Of a stretch of 64,000 bases of DNA, positions 45,063 to 56,059 are shown in pieces. Both the position numbers and the translations under genes were made by a program. Position 1 is the first letter of the stretch. Every line of letters begins with the position of its first letter. The notes under the pieces were generated by a model, which was given only the letters and a program-made list of their open reading frames with translations, was not told the origin of the DNA and searched no databases. Source of the stretch: Lathyrus oleraceus (Eukaryota; Streptophyta; Magnoliopsida; Fabales; Fabaceae); the NCBI RefSeq assembly GCF_024323335.1, contig NC_066581.1:225262539-225326538 (forward strand). Direction: 5' to 3'.

Positions 45063-48000
45063 ATGGCTGGAAGAGGTAGAGATGATGCTGCGATTGCTGA
45101 AGCTCTGGGTATGCTGGCTGGAGTACTTGGAGGGAATCCGAATGTTATGGGAATGGGAGCTGCTCGTCAGTTGAGTGAGTTCCAGAAGAACAATCCTCCA
45201 ATGTTCAAGGGAGCATACGATCCAGATGGCGCTCAGAAGTGGTTGAAGGAGATAGAGAGAATCTTCCGAGTAACTGAGTGTGCTGATAACCAGAAGGTCA
45301 GGTTCGGTACACATATGCTGTCAGAGGAGGCTGATGATTGGTGGGTTGCTACCCGCACTGAGTTGGAAACTGCTGGAAATGCTGATATTTCTTGGGCTGT
45401 GTTCAGAGAGAGATTTCTGAGGAAGTATTTTCCCGAGGATGTCAGAGGAAAGAAAGAGATAGAATTCTTGGAACTGAAACAGGGTAACCGGACTGTTACG
45501 GAGTATGCTGCCAAGTTCACAGAACTGTCGAAGTATTACACTCCCTATGCTGAGGCTGCTGGAGAATTTTCCAAATGCGTGAAGTTCGAGAACGGGTTGC
45601 GCCCCGAGATCAAGCAGGCGATTGGATATCAGAGGATTAGAGTGTTTTCTGATTTGGTTGACTGTTGCAGGATTTTTGAACAGGATTCCAAGGCCAGGGC
45701 TGAGAGCTATCAGCAGAGGGTTGATAGGAAAGGCAAGAATCAGATCGATCGTGGGAAACCGTATGCAGCTGGCAAAGGTTTCCAGAGACAGAGTGGGATG
45801 AAGAGGCCTAGTGGGGGAGACTCTAGTGCTCCTGTTAAGTGTTACAGATGTGGTCAGGCTGGACATCGTATCCATGAGTGTACCAGTAATGAGAAGAAGT
45901 GTTTCAAATGTGGAAAAGGTGGTCATTTGGCTGCAGATTGCCGGTTGAAGACTGTGACTTGCTTCAACTGTGGAGAGGTGGGTCATATCAGTCCGCAGTG
46001 TTCTAAGCCAAAGAAAGAAAATCAGTCAGGAGGCAAGGTTTTTGCTTTATCAGGTTCTGAGACTTTTGCAGATGAGCGTTTGATCCGAGGTACGTGTTAT
46101 ATTAATGGCTTTCCTCTTATAGCTATTATTGACACAGGTGCTACTCATTCTTTTATATCTGTGGATTGTGCTGTGAGGCTTAAGTTAGAGATATCTGAGA
46201 TGCGTGGAAGTATGGTGATTGATACTCCTGCAAAGGGTTCAGTGACTACTACTTCGGTTTGTTTGAATTGTCCTTTGAGTATTTTTGGTAGAGCCTTTGG
46301 GATAGATCTTGTGTGTCTTCCATTAGTGCAGATTGACGTTATTCTGGGTATGAACTGGTTGGTGTTCAACCGAGTTTCTATCAACTGTTTTGATAAGACT
46401 GTGATATTTCCTGAGATTGAAGAAGGAAAGAGTTTGTTTCTATCAGCCGGGCAGGTGAATGAGGAAGTGGCAGATGGGGCAGAGTTGTTTATGCTGTTAG
46501 CGACTTTGGAAGCTAAAGATAAACTGGTGATTGGCGATCTAGCTGTAGTGTGTGATTTTCCTGATGTGTTTCCGGAAGAAGTGAATGAATTGCCACCAGA
46601 ACGTGAAGTTGAGTTCTCGATTGATTTGGTACCTGGTACTAGACCGATATCGATGGCGCCGTATCGTATGTCTGCTGTTGAGTTAGCTGAATTGAAGAGT
46701 CAGTTGGAAGATCTGTTGGATAAGAAATTTATTCGTCCGAGTGTGTCACCGTGGGGTGCACCAGTGTTGTTGGTTAAGAAGAAAGAAGGTACTATGAGGT
46801 TGTGTGTGGACTACAGGCAACTGAATAAAGTGACGATCAAGAATCGGTATCCTTTACCGAGGATTGATGATTTGATGGATCAATTGGTTGGTGCTAGTGT
46901 GTTCAGCAAGATAGACTTGAGATCTGGGTATCATCAGATACGTGTGAAAACTGAGGATATTCAGAAGACTGCTTTCAGAACAAGGTATGGACATTATGAG
47001 TATTCTGTGATGCCTTTTGGTGTGACTAATGCGCCTGGTGTATTTATGGAGTATATGAATAGGATTTTCCATCCGTACCTAGATCAGTTTGTTGTGGTAT
47101 TTATTGATGACATTTTGGTGTATTCGAAATCTGAAGAAGAGCATGTTGAGCATTTGAGAGTGGTTTTGGGAGTTCTACGAGAAAAGAAGCTATTTGCTAA
47201 ACTATCCAAGTGTGAATTTTGGTTAGAAGAAGTTAGTTTTCTTGGTCATGTGATTTCAAGAGGTGGTGTGGCTGTTGATCCTTCTAAGATAGAAGCGGTA
47301 TCTAGGTGGGAAGCTCCGAAGTCAGTTTCTGAGATAAAGAGTTTCCTTGGTTTGGCTGGTTATTATAGGAAGTTCATTGAGGGATTTTCTAAGTTGGCAT
47401 TACCGCTGACGATGTTGACAAGAAAGGGGCAAGCGTTTGTTTGGGATTCGAAATGTGAAGAAGGTTTCCAAGAGTTAAAGAGAAGGTTGACTACTGCTCC
47501 TATCCTGATATTACCGAGTTCGTCGGAACTATTCGAGGTTTATTGTGATGCTTCATTGTTGGGTTTAGGTGGTGTGTTGATGCAGAATAAGCAGGTTATA
47601 GCTTATGCTTCGAGACAGCTAAGAGTTCATGAGAGGAACTATCCGACACACGATTTAGAGTTGGCAGCCGTAGTATTTGTTCTGAAGTTATGGAGGCATT
47701 ACTTGTATGGATCAAGATTTGAGGTTTTCAGTGACCATAAAAGTTTAAAGTATTTATTTGATCAGAAAGAGCTGAATATGAGACAGAGGAGATGGTTAGA
47801 ATTTCTGAAGGATTATGATTTTGGTTTGAATTACCATCCGGGTAAAGCAAATGTAGTGGCTGATGCATTGAGTAGGAAATCATTGCATATGTCTATGTTA
47901 ATGGTTAAGGAATTGGATTTAATTGAGCAGTTTAGAGACTTGAGTTTGGTGTGTGAGAGTACTCACAATAGTGTTAAATTGGGAATGCTGAAGTTAACAA

Positions 48001-49433
48001 GTGGTATTCTGGATGAGATCAGAGAGGGTCAGAAATCCGATGTGCTTTTAGTTGATAAGTTGACTTTAGTGAATCAAGGTCAAGGTGGTGAATTCCGAGT
48101 TGATGAGAATGGTGTTTTGAGATTTGGTAATCGGGTGTGTATTCCAGATGTTACAGGACTTAAGAAGAGTATTCTTGAAGAAGGACATCGTAGTGGTTTG
48201 AGTATTCATCCTGGAGCTACGAAGATGTATCATGATTTGAAAAGATTATTTTGGTGGCCGGGAATGAAAAGAGAAATTGCAAGTTTTGTGTATTCCTGTT
48301 TGACTTGTCAGAAGTCAAAGATTGAGCACCAGAAGCCGTCTGGGCTAATGCAACCGTTGGCTATTCCTGAGTGGAAGTGGGATAGTATCAGTATGGATTT
48401 TGTTTCTGGTTTGCCGAGGACAAGTAAGAGTTTTGAGGCTATTTGGGTGATTGTTGATAGGTTGACGAAGTCGGCTCATTTCATTCCGATCAGAATGGAT
48501 TATCCATTAGAGAGATTAGCCGAGTTGTATATTGAGAAGATTGTAAGTTTGCATGGTATTCCGTCGAGTATTGTCTCGGACAGAGATCCTAGATTTACAT
48601 CGAAGTTCTGGGAAGGTTTGCAGAAGGCTTTGGGAACTAAGCTGAGATTGAGTTCTGCATATCATCCGCAGACTGATGGACAGACTGAGAGGACGATTCA
48701 GTCATTAGAAGATCTTTTGAGAGCTTGTGTTTTGGAAAAAGGAGGTGCTTGGGATTGTTATTTGTCTTTGATTGAGTTTACCTACAACAATAGTTTTCAT
48801 TCGAGTATTGGTATGGCACCGTTTGAAGCTTTGTATGGTAGGAGATGTCGGACGCCTTTATGTTGGTATGAGTCCGGTGAGAGTGCTGTGGTTGGACCGG
48901 AGATTGTTCAACAGACTACGGAAAAGATTAAGATGATTCAGGAGAAGATGAGAATTGCTCAGAGTCGTCAGAAGAGTTATCATGATAAGAGGAGGAAGTC
49001 CCTTGAGTTCCAAGAGGGGGACCATGTGTTTCTTCGTGTTACTCCGATAACCGGTGTTGGTCGAGCTTTGAAGTCGAAGAAGTTGACACCTCGATTTATT
49101 GGTCCTTATCAGATTTTGGAGAAGATAGGAGAGGTAGCCTATCGCATCGCTTTACCGCCGTCGCTTGCGAATTTGCATGAGGTTTTTCATGTGTCTCAGT
49201 TGAGGAGATACATTCATGATCCGTCGCACGTTGTCCAAGTAGATGATGTACAGGTGAGAGATAACCTGACTGTTGAAACATCACCTATGAGGATCGAGGA
49301 TCGAGAGTTGAAGCAGTTGCGGGGTAAAGAGATTGCCTTAGTGAAGGTAGCTTGGGGAGGACCAGCAGGTGGCAATGTGACTTGGGAACTTGAGAGCCAG
49401 ATGAAGGAGTCTTATCCGGAGTTGTTCGATTGA
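45063..49433 (+). CDS. gag-pol: Element E gag-pol polyprotein, intact (1456 aa)
   Basis: A single open frame. ATG 45063 ([20 protein letters not shown]) is chosen because the in-frame extension to 45006 begins with GTG. Domains by residue: capsid-like gag about 40-220 ([23 protein letters not shown]); three CCHC zinc knuckles at 260-273, 280-293 and 300-313; protease [10 protein letters not shown] with Asp357; RT with FIDD at 680-683; RNase H with Asp829; integrase HHCC ending CLTC (His1042 to Cys1082); catalytic Asp1112, Asp1173, Glu1209 (D-D-35-E intact); then the GPY/F region ([13 protein letters not shown]) and a chromodomain-like C-terminus (about 1400-1456). All catalytic residues I can identify are present. 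It would supply particle, cleavage, reverse transcription and integration, with the chromodomain guiding target choice to chromatin. Confidence 0.97.
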   Translation: MAGRGRDDAAIAEALGMLAGVLGGNPNVMGMGAARQLSEFQKNNPPMFKGAYDPDGAQKWLKEIERIFRVTECADNQKVRFGTHMLSEEADDWWVATRTELETAGNADISWAVFRERFLRKYFPEDVRGKKEIEFLELKQGNRTVTEYAAKFTELSKYYTPYAEAAGEFSKCVKFENGLRPEIKQAIGYQRIRVFSDLVDCCRIFEQDSKARAESYQQRVDRKGKNQIDRGKPYAAGKGFQRQSGMKRPSGGDSSAPVKCYRCGQAGHRIHECTSNEKKCFKCGKGGHLAADCRLKTVTCFNCGEVGHISPQCSKPKKENQSGGKVFALSGSETFADERLIRGTCYINGFPLIAIIDTGATHSFISVDCAVRLKLEISEMRGSMVIDTPAKGSVTTTSVCLNCPLSIFGRAFGIDLVCLPLVQIDVILGMNWLVFNRVSINCFDKTVIFPEIEEGKSLFLSAGQVNEEVADGAELFMLLATLEAKDKLVIGDLAVVCDFPDVFPEEVNELPPEREVEFSIDLVPGTRPISMAPYRMSAVELAELKSQLEDLLDKKFIRPSVSPWGAPVLLVKKKEGTMRLCVDYRQLNKVTIKNRYPLPRIDDLMDQLVGASVFSKIDLRSGYHQIRVKTEDIQKTAFRTRYGHYEYSVMPFGVTNAPGVFMEYMNRIFHPYLDQFVVVFIDDILVYSKSEEEHVEHLRVVLGVLREKKLFAKLSKCEFWLEEVSFLGHVISRGGVAVDPSKIEAVSRWEAPKSVSEIKSFLGLAGYYRKFIEGFSKLALPLTMLTRKGQAFVWDSKCEEGFQELKRRLTTAPILILPSSSELFEVYCDASLLGLGGVLMQNKQVIAYASRQLRVHERNYPTHDLELAAVVFVLKLWRHYLYGSRFEVFSDHKSLKYLFDQKELNMRQRRWLEFLKDYDFGLNYHPGKANVVADALSRKSLHMSMLMVKELDLIEQFRDLSLVCESTHNSVKLGMLKLTSGILDEIREGQKSDVLLVDKLTLVNQGQGGEFRVDENGVLRFGNRVCIPDVTGLKKSILEEGHRSGLSIHPGATKMYHDLKRLFWWPGMKREIASFVYSCLTCQKSKIEHQKPSGLMQPLAIPEWKWDSISMDFVSGLPRTSKSFEAIWVIVDRLTKSAHFIPIRMDYPLERLAELYIEKIVSLHGIPSSIVSDRDPRFTSKFWEGLQKALGTKLRLSSAYHPQTDGQTERTIQSLEDLLRACVLEKGGAWDCYLSLIEFTYNNSFHSSIGMAPFEALYGRRCRTPLCWYESGESAVVGPEIVQQTTEKIKMIQEKMRIAQSRQKSYHDKRRKSLEFQEGDHVFLRVTPITGVGRALKSKKLTPRFIGPYQILEKIGEVAYRIALPPSLANLHEVFHVSQLRRYIHDPSHVVQVDDVQVRDNLTVETSPMRIEDRELKQLRGKEIALVKVAWGGPAGGNVTWELESQMKESYPELFD

Positions 49434-49462
49434 GGTATGTTTTCGAGGACGAAAACTCTTTT

Positions 49463-49475
49463 AGTGGGGGAGAGT
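49463..49475 (+). other. Element E polypurine tract
   Basis: AGTGGGGGAGAGT directly before the 3' LTR start TGTAACACCCC. Confidence 0.85.
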
Positions 49476-51562
49476 TGTAACACCCCAATTAAAATAAGAT
49501 AATTATTTAATTTAAATTAATATTTTATTTATTAATTTAATCGAATAATTGGGAGTTTGGATTATTATTATTATTTTGAAATAATAATTATTGGGTTATT
49601 ATTTATTGGAATAAAATAAGTTGGAATAATAAAAAGTCCCATTTTTGGTAAAAAGGGTTTTCACGTGAAAAGGAAACTCAGAGAAGCTGCTGAAAGAGGA
49701 AAAGGGCAAAAGGCAGAGCAAGAGAAGAGGAGAAGCTTGGAGCTCGGAAGCTGCCGGATTAACTCAGGTAAGGGGGGTTTATCATCGGTTAACGGGTATT
49801 ATATGATAATATGTCATGGGTAGTGATAGACCATTGTTTTACCTCTGATTAGATTGTTGTATGCTGGAAATCTGAATTTTGGGATGAACGAAAATTGGAA
49901 TGTAATTGAAGAATTCGTAGGAAGTTAGTGTGGAAATGTTAGACCTTGTGGAATCGAATAGGATCTGTTTTGAGTTAGACAATAGGAAGGAATTTTGTGT
50001 GAAAATTGGACTGTGGAAGGTCGAATTGGGTAGATCTCGTAGCAGAGAAAGCCATTGCAGATCTGAGAATTCTGATCTCTGGTCATACGCGTATGGCACT
50101 AGGCAATACGCGTATGAGATGTTGGTACGCGTATGGGGGGAAGCCTTACGCGTATGGGAGAGAAAGATGACATTTTGAACGTGAATTGGTCTCTGGTGGT
50201 ACGCGTAAGGGGAGATTGTTACGCGTAGCATACGCGTATGGGATAGGTGGTGCGCGTATGAGTTGGGCGAGGAAATGCGCAATACGCGTAAGAGAGTAGG
50301 CATTACGCGTATGGAGTTGGCCAGGTTTTGGCAATACGCGTATGGCATGGACAGTACGCGTATGGGCAGAGTTGGGATTTTCCTGAACTGTTGTTGTGCA
50401 GTTTTTGGTTGTTTAGGCTGAGTGATGTACTTAGCTGAGATATGATGTTGTAGGGATCATTTCCCGTTGTTTTGAGTGGTATAGGTATTAGTAGAGCGGG
50501 CCAGTACTGTGTTTGATTTTGTGGCATGATATGATATGCTTTTGTGATTAATTATGTTGATAATGTGTGATGGTATACATGATGAGGTGAATGTATACGT
50601 TTGTGAATAGACTGTATTATGGCTTAGAGTGTGAGCATGTGTCTATTCTTGATTATTGTTGATGTTGCATTGCTAGGTGATTAGCATGCATGTTGTGGCC
50701 CATTTGGGGTGGTAGCTAATTCCCATGGTGAGGAATTAGTGAGTATATCATTTGATTGTTGTTGTTGATGTTTGCATGCTAGGTGATTAGCGTGCATTTC
50801 ATGGCCCATTTGGGGTGGTAGCTAATTCCCATGGTGAGGAATTAGTGAGTGAGTCACTATGTCTCAAATGAGTGGGACTAGTGAGCTTGGTAGCCGTGCC
50901 TGGATTTGGACGGTGAGGTTGAACTATATGTTCACAAATAGTCGGTACCGCATGCATAGAGTCTCATTGCATAATGAATGTATGGCATATGATATGAATG
51001 GATGTATTCCAGTATCATATGTGTGTTGTGTGTTGTGTTGTTAATGATTGAATATGATGGAGATTGTACTGTTGAGTATGATGTTTGAATGGATATTACT
51101 GTTGCTGAATGCGTAGTCTAATTAGGGTGAATTAATGTGTTAATTACTTGGCATTACATGTTGTTCTATAATGCTTATTATATTGATTGAGGAACTCACC
51201 CTTACGCCTATTTTTCAGGTAACGAGAAATGAGTTGAGTAGAAGCTTAAGCTTGGAGTCTAGAGTAGTTCTTATGGGTCATGCTCTGATAGATGTGACAT
51301 CGGGAGGGAATGTTTTGATTAATTGATATTGGTTGTTGGATGATTTACATGTATAGTGTTACATGTTTTACATTGATGTTGAATTTGATTCCGCTGCGAA
51401 TTATGCAAAAGACCTTATTTTGATTTAAATAAATGAGCATGACAGGAATTTTGATAATTGTTGTGAAATGATTGTGTGACACCCTTCGGGGCATAATTAC
51501 TCTGATGAATATATATTGTTATTTTAATTATAATAATTTGGGGTATTTAGAAGGGTGTTACA
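49476..51562 (+). mobile_element. Element E 3' LTR (2087 bp)
   Basis: Same length as the 5' LTR, with every landmark offset by exactly 6624: G-box 49658-49671, TACGCGTA array 50085-50364, repeats about 50658-50850, acceptor-like site ending 51218. Confidence 0.97.
50085..50364. repeat. TACGCGTA palindrome array in element E 3' LTR
   Basis: Identical in motif positions to 43461-43740. Confidence 0.9.
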
Positions 51563-51567
51563 AGAGG
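51563..51567. repeat. Target site duplication of element E, right (AGAGG)
   Basis: This is a direct repeat of 42847-42851; element A sequence continues with CCCGCTTAAAACG. Confidence 0.96.
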
Positions 51568-52620
51568 CCCGCTTAAAACGACAAGAAATTGAAGCAAATC
51601 AGTCATAAGAACAACGATCAGGAAGGGAGACGTCCTCACAATGATCCAACTCCTATGAGTTATGCACACCTGCTACCTATTCTGGTTAACCCTGGGGCAA
51701 CTGTACCTAAATAGGTCGAACCTGCTAAGTTACCCTACAGCCGTAAGCATGACTCTCATGCCACGTGTGGATACCATGTTGGATATGTAGGGCATTCTAC
51801 ATAAGCTTGTCATGTTCTCAAGGCCAAAGTTCAAGAACTTATCGATCGGAATTTGTTGTGCTTTACACATGTGACTGCTAAGGTGCCCAGTGAGAAGGAG
51901 TTTGAATACAAGGGTCCTCCAGTTCATGTGCAAGTTCCTCCACCTGTGGTTCAACCTGCTATGCAGTATCCAAATCGAGGATACCACCCTGGAATGTTGT
52001 TGGCCTATCCAGGGGCTCATCTTCTACTGTTGTTGCACCTCAGTACGCCTATACTGGGGCACCCTATGTCCCATTTGGAGTTCAATATGGTCATACTCCT
52101 AATCAGATAGTCCATCCTGACTTAGTGCATTATGCTCAGATGTTCCCACCAATGTTTATTCCTCATATCCATCCTCAATCGCAGATATCTTTGGTGCATA
52201 TTCCACACTACTCATTCCCACCTGGTGTTGCGTCCCAGTACCAGCAGCCTCATCAGGTTAAAATTCTGAAAAGTCAGCAAACTGTGCCATGTAACCACCA
52301 GGGACAGAGGCAGACCAAATGTTATGATAGGAAGCGTCCTCAACATGATCAGATCCCTATGATATACGCTCATCTTCTACCTTACCTTGTCTAGCAAGGA
52401 CTCATTGATACAAAGAAGATTCCGCCTGCCACTTTATCGTATCACACAAAGCACAATCCTAATGCCTCATGTGCTTATCATGCTGGGCATAAGAGGCATT
52501 CTACTGAGGATTGATGGGTTTTCAAAGCTAGGGTATAAGAACTTATAGATCAGAAGATTCTAACTTTCACCAAAGAAGGGCCTAATGTCAAGACTGAAAA
52601 GGGAGAGTGCAGTCATTGAT
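51568..52620 (+). pseudogene. gag: Element A gag remnant, C-terminal part
   Basis: Broken gag in more than one frame. Two zinc-box remnants of the Tat/Ogre kind are visible: CGYHVGYVGHST then ACHVLKAKVQELIDRNL (about 51760-51860), and CAYHAGHKRHSTED followed by KARV-ELIDQKIL with stops (about 52470-52560). Between them lies Pro/Gln/Tyr-rich linker (QVPPPVVQPAMQYP, then MFPPMFIPHIHPQSQ). No protease or pol follows, as in B. Confidence 0.75.
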
Positions 52621-54678
52621 GAAGAATGTTCATAATTGAAGTCGCCTCTATAGAAGAATGAGGCGGCCAATCACGTTAGCAATCATGTTGTTTTTTAATC
52701 TTTTCATTTGTAACATTTTCTTGTATGTCAATGTATTGTTCAATTGTGAACTTGTTTGTTTTTGAATAATGATCATAATGAAATAAATGTGCATGTTTTG
52801 TTTAAATTCGTTCGTGTTCACTCATATTTTATTTATCAATATCAAACTGTTCCTCAAACAAAACCAAAAGAGAATGATTAACATACGCAAGATCGTTTCA
52901 TGTATGCTTTTGAATAAGATCGTGCTGATGATGTAAGGCATTGTTCAAATCCCTAAACACATGAGATATAAGGAAGTGAACCCCTTTGGGCCTTGAAGTA
53001 GGAGTTTCTTTCTTTACATATATAACCCTCATGTTTAACCAGGGGCAAGGTAGTCTTCAGTTAGTTTGAACTTGCATTCAAATATTAGAAAGAGAATATC
53101 TCATCAAGTGATCAATCATATCATATCCCTCTCAAGAGGATGGAATCACAAATCCATAATGGTTATCCCTTACCCATAAAAGGAGTGAGATAGTCACAAA
53201 CCTTACAACAAATCAAACAAGCAGAATATCACAGGATTTTCTCAAATAAAATAAAAAGATGAAATGAAAAAATAAAAAGCAAATGAAAAGCCCACTAAGT
53301 CAAAAGCTTGAAAATAAGATTGACTTAGGAAAAAGTTAGGGCATCCCGATGGGCTGCAGACCCAAAGGATCGGCCCAGGCAAAAATCAAGGGAAGTAAAA
53401 CAAAAGAACAAGAGGATCAATATCAAAATTCTCAACAAGAGCAAATCTCTATGACTGCAAACAAAAGCAAAAGGTGAGTGACTCTCGCTCCAAACTCTCA
53501 ATGGGTTCCTTAACCATCATCGCTAATATTCAAGATCCTTTTCTGAAAGATAGACGCTTGCTTTAAGCTAATTGAACGTAGAACTGAAGAACATCACGGA
53601 AAATGGGTGGGTTAGAATAGGTTTTGAGCCTTATATCATTTTCTTCTAAAACCGTGAACCAGGCCACATTACAACCCTCAAAAGACCTACTTGAAGCAGG
53701 GTCTATTTCAAAAGCATATTATGGTAAGATCACGTTAAGCTGAATCCTAAAGATTTGCTTGTCATCTGTAATGATACTGATATGGCATTATAAACAGTGA
53801 TTTGTTCACTATATGTCATAATCTTAGTGAACACACTTGAGTTTCAAAACTTGCATGAACATGACATTACAATTATCATTTTTAAAATGAGCATTTTAAA
53901 TTCGAATAGTCTATTGACATCAAGGAAGCTTACACAATGTGAAGATTGAACAAATTCTTGATATCCCATAGCTCAAATCTCTTCAAGAACCAGTTAATCT
54001 GGGGCAACCATGTTGAGATTCTACAAATCTCTCTAAATCCGCCGGATAGGGGCAAAATTTATTTCAAAGCTCATATTGAGGCAGACCACCCCAACAGTAC
54101 GAGAAGTCAATCACTCCTAAGATGGCTAATCAAGAGAATACAGTTTCAATACGCTGGGGTAAGTCAGTTTGAGATCTTCAGATGATAAGACTACTCCATA
54201 AATTGTAACGGGGGCAATTGGTGCAGATACCCAATATATTGGGGCAGAGGGAGGCTACACAGGTACAAGCTCTCTACATGTTTCAGACATAATCAAGAGG
54301 TATCACAAAAACTTTTTAGCTTGAAGTAGGTGTCGGAGAATCACGTTTGAATAACCATTATCCTAGCCCAAGATTCGCACCTTCCTCTATGTGAGCATAT
54401 GGCTTAACCATTTCATAAATCATCATCATGCATAAACCACGTCGTTTCACTCAAATCATTCATAAAGCATAACATGAAACCGTGCAAACGAGTAAAGCCA
54501 AAATCCAGCTTTATTTACTAACCCGAATCCTAACATAAGCTTGACTCTCATCAGATTACATCTATTACCAATGGGGAATTTTTTGGATACATTAGTATTT
54601 AATCCTCTTCTACCTTGAATACCTGAAAAGCTTCCATAATTCTTATATTTAGGTTCAAGAAGATAAAATAGGGGCAAC
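52621..54678 (+). other. Element A 3' UTR, pol absent, non-coding
   Basis: Parallels 13926-16000 and 33361-33850 of element B, including the post-coding module at 53289-53395 and TGGGTGGGTTAGAATAGGTTT (53604, cf. 14945). It ends with the PPT-like GGGGCAAC at 54671-54678. ORFs at 53946 and 54456 are shadows. The minisatellite of B is absent. Confidence 0.7.
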
Positions 54679-55614
54679 TATTGTACCCCAAAATTTGCCC
54701 TCCCTTTTTGCTTCTCATCTGACTTATGGCTTGAGACTCATTCATATTTAATTCATGTGAATCATTCATTCATTATTAACACTTGCTAACAGGCATCATA
54801 TATTCAAGGTTCATGGTTGGTAAAAACAAGGGCTTTGTTTGAAGATTATGGTATTGCACACCTTATGGGCTGAAACCCTAATTCTTGACTTTGCTCCTAT
54901 GGGGTCTTGTTCTTGCCCTTTTGTGTAATTAACCTAACTTCTGAACCTTAATTGTGGGTCCATGGTTTGAGGTGTTTCCTGTGGAGCTTTGGGCTTTGTT
55001 TGAAATCCTAATCAGGGATAGTTGGTATTCAGGTGCTTTGCTGGTTTGACTTTCTGATCTAAGATTCATCAAAACCCAAGTCCTTGGCTTTTAGGTTTGT
55101 GAACCCTATGGTTTGCATTGAGGTAGTGGAAACCCTGGTTGTGGTTCATGGCATTGATGTGCCACTTGAGTTAACTTCTCACCTGGCTTGAGATTCTTGA
55201 TTAATACATAGCTTTGAACTTTGACCTAGTAAACCCTAATTCATGGTGTTATATGATTGATTCAATGCACATTTGCATTCATGTTTCATTGACCTCATGG
55301 TCTCATGATCCATTTGATCTGAATCTTATTTCATTCCCACTTCATCCTTTATTTTCATGGTTTTATTAAAATATCAAGATTCATTCATGCTTTGACATAT
55401 AGTCCCATTGGTACAAATTAATTGTCCATTTGATCAAGTCATTCCATGACTCATTAATTTCATTTTATCCATTCATTCAAACATGTTCAAAAGTGCATTA
55501 AATTTTTTTGTTTCAAGTTGATTTCATATTGAACAAGAAAGAAAGCTAAGCCATTATGCCTCACACATGAGTCCATGCATCAAAAATAAGGAAAAAAAAT
55601 CATTTTTTCATGAT

Positions 55615-55793
55615 GGTAATCGATTACCATGTTTGGGTAATCGATTACCCTGATTCCAGTAGCCAAAAAAATCATTTTTTCATTATGGTAATCGATTACC
55701 ATGTTTGGGTAATCGATTACACTACTTCTAGTAGCAAAAAAACCATTTTGCATGATGGTAATCGATTACCATGTCTTGGGTACTCGATTACAC
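55615..55793. repeat. Array of GGTAATCGATTACC palindromes in the LTR of element A
   Basis: Three units of about 70 bp, each with two palindromes: 55615-55628, 55635-55650 (extended to GGGTAATCGATTACCC), 55687-55700, 55707-55722 (one arm changed), 55757-55770 and a degraded sixth near 55777. Units are separated by AGTAGCMAAAAAAMCATTTT-like spacers. It lies in U3, 260-440 bp upstream of the TATA box. Confidence 0.92.
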
Positions 55794-56051
55794 CTGGGAT
55801 AGTGAGTCAAAATGCTGCATTTTTCAGCAGTAATGCATTTTCCTTTGCACTCCAAACCAGTCACAATGTTTGCATCAATAGACATTGAAATCTTTACATA
55901 ATTATGCAGTAACCAACCATATTATTCATGCATTGAACCATCTCCTAACACTTTAGTTCACCAAACTTCCCAAGCTAACTCCAAACCAATTCAACTAACT
56001 CCAAGCCTCACAAAACTAACTCCGAACCTCCATTTGATCCAAACTATAACC

Positions 56052-56059
56052 TATATAAA
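56052..56059 (+). promoter_or_regulatory. Putative TATA box of element A 3' LTR (TATATAAA)
   Basis: CCTATATAAACACAC lies about 1.37 kb into the LTR; the following C/A-rich sequence suits a plant transcription start. The 5' counterpart lies outside the window. Confidence 0.6.

Larger units (their letters stand above)
42852..51562 (+). mobile_element. Element E: complete Ty3/gypsy chromovirus, Tekay/Del type
   Basis: 8711 bp: 5' LTR 42852-44938, PBS 44943-44954, single gag-pol ORF 45063-49433, PPT, 3' LTR 49476-51562, flanked by AGAGG. The domain order gag, protease, RT, RNase H, integrase, chromodomain-like end is that of a chromovirus. The long LTR, tRNA-iMet PBS and C-terminal [16 protein letters not shown] fit the Tekay/Del lineage. 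Both LTRs are 2087 bp with a constant offset of 6624 and appear identical wherever I compared them, so the insertion is very recent. Confidence 0.97.

Noticed and set aside
55615..55793. HD-ZIP III sites
   Set aside because: GTAATCGATTAC has one extra central base compared with GTAATSATTAC; kept only as an unexplained palindrome array.
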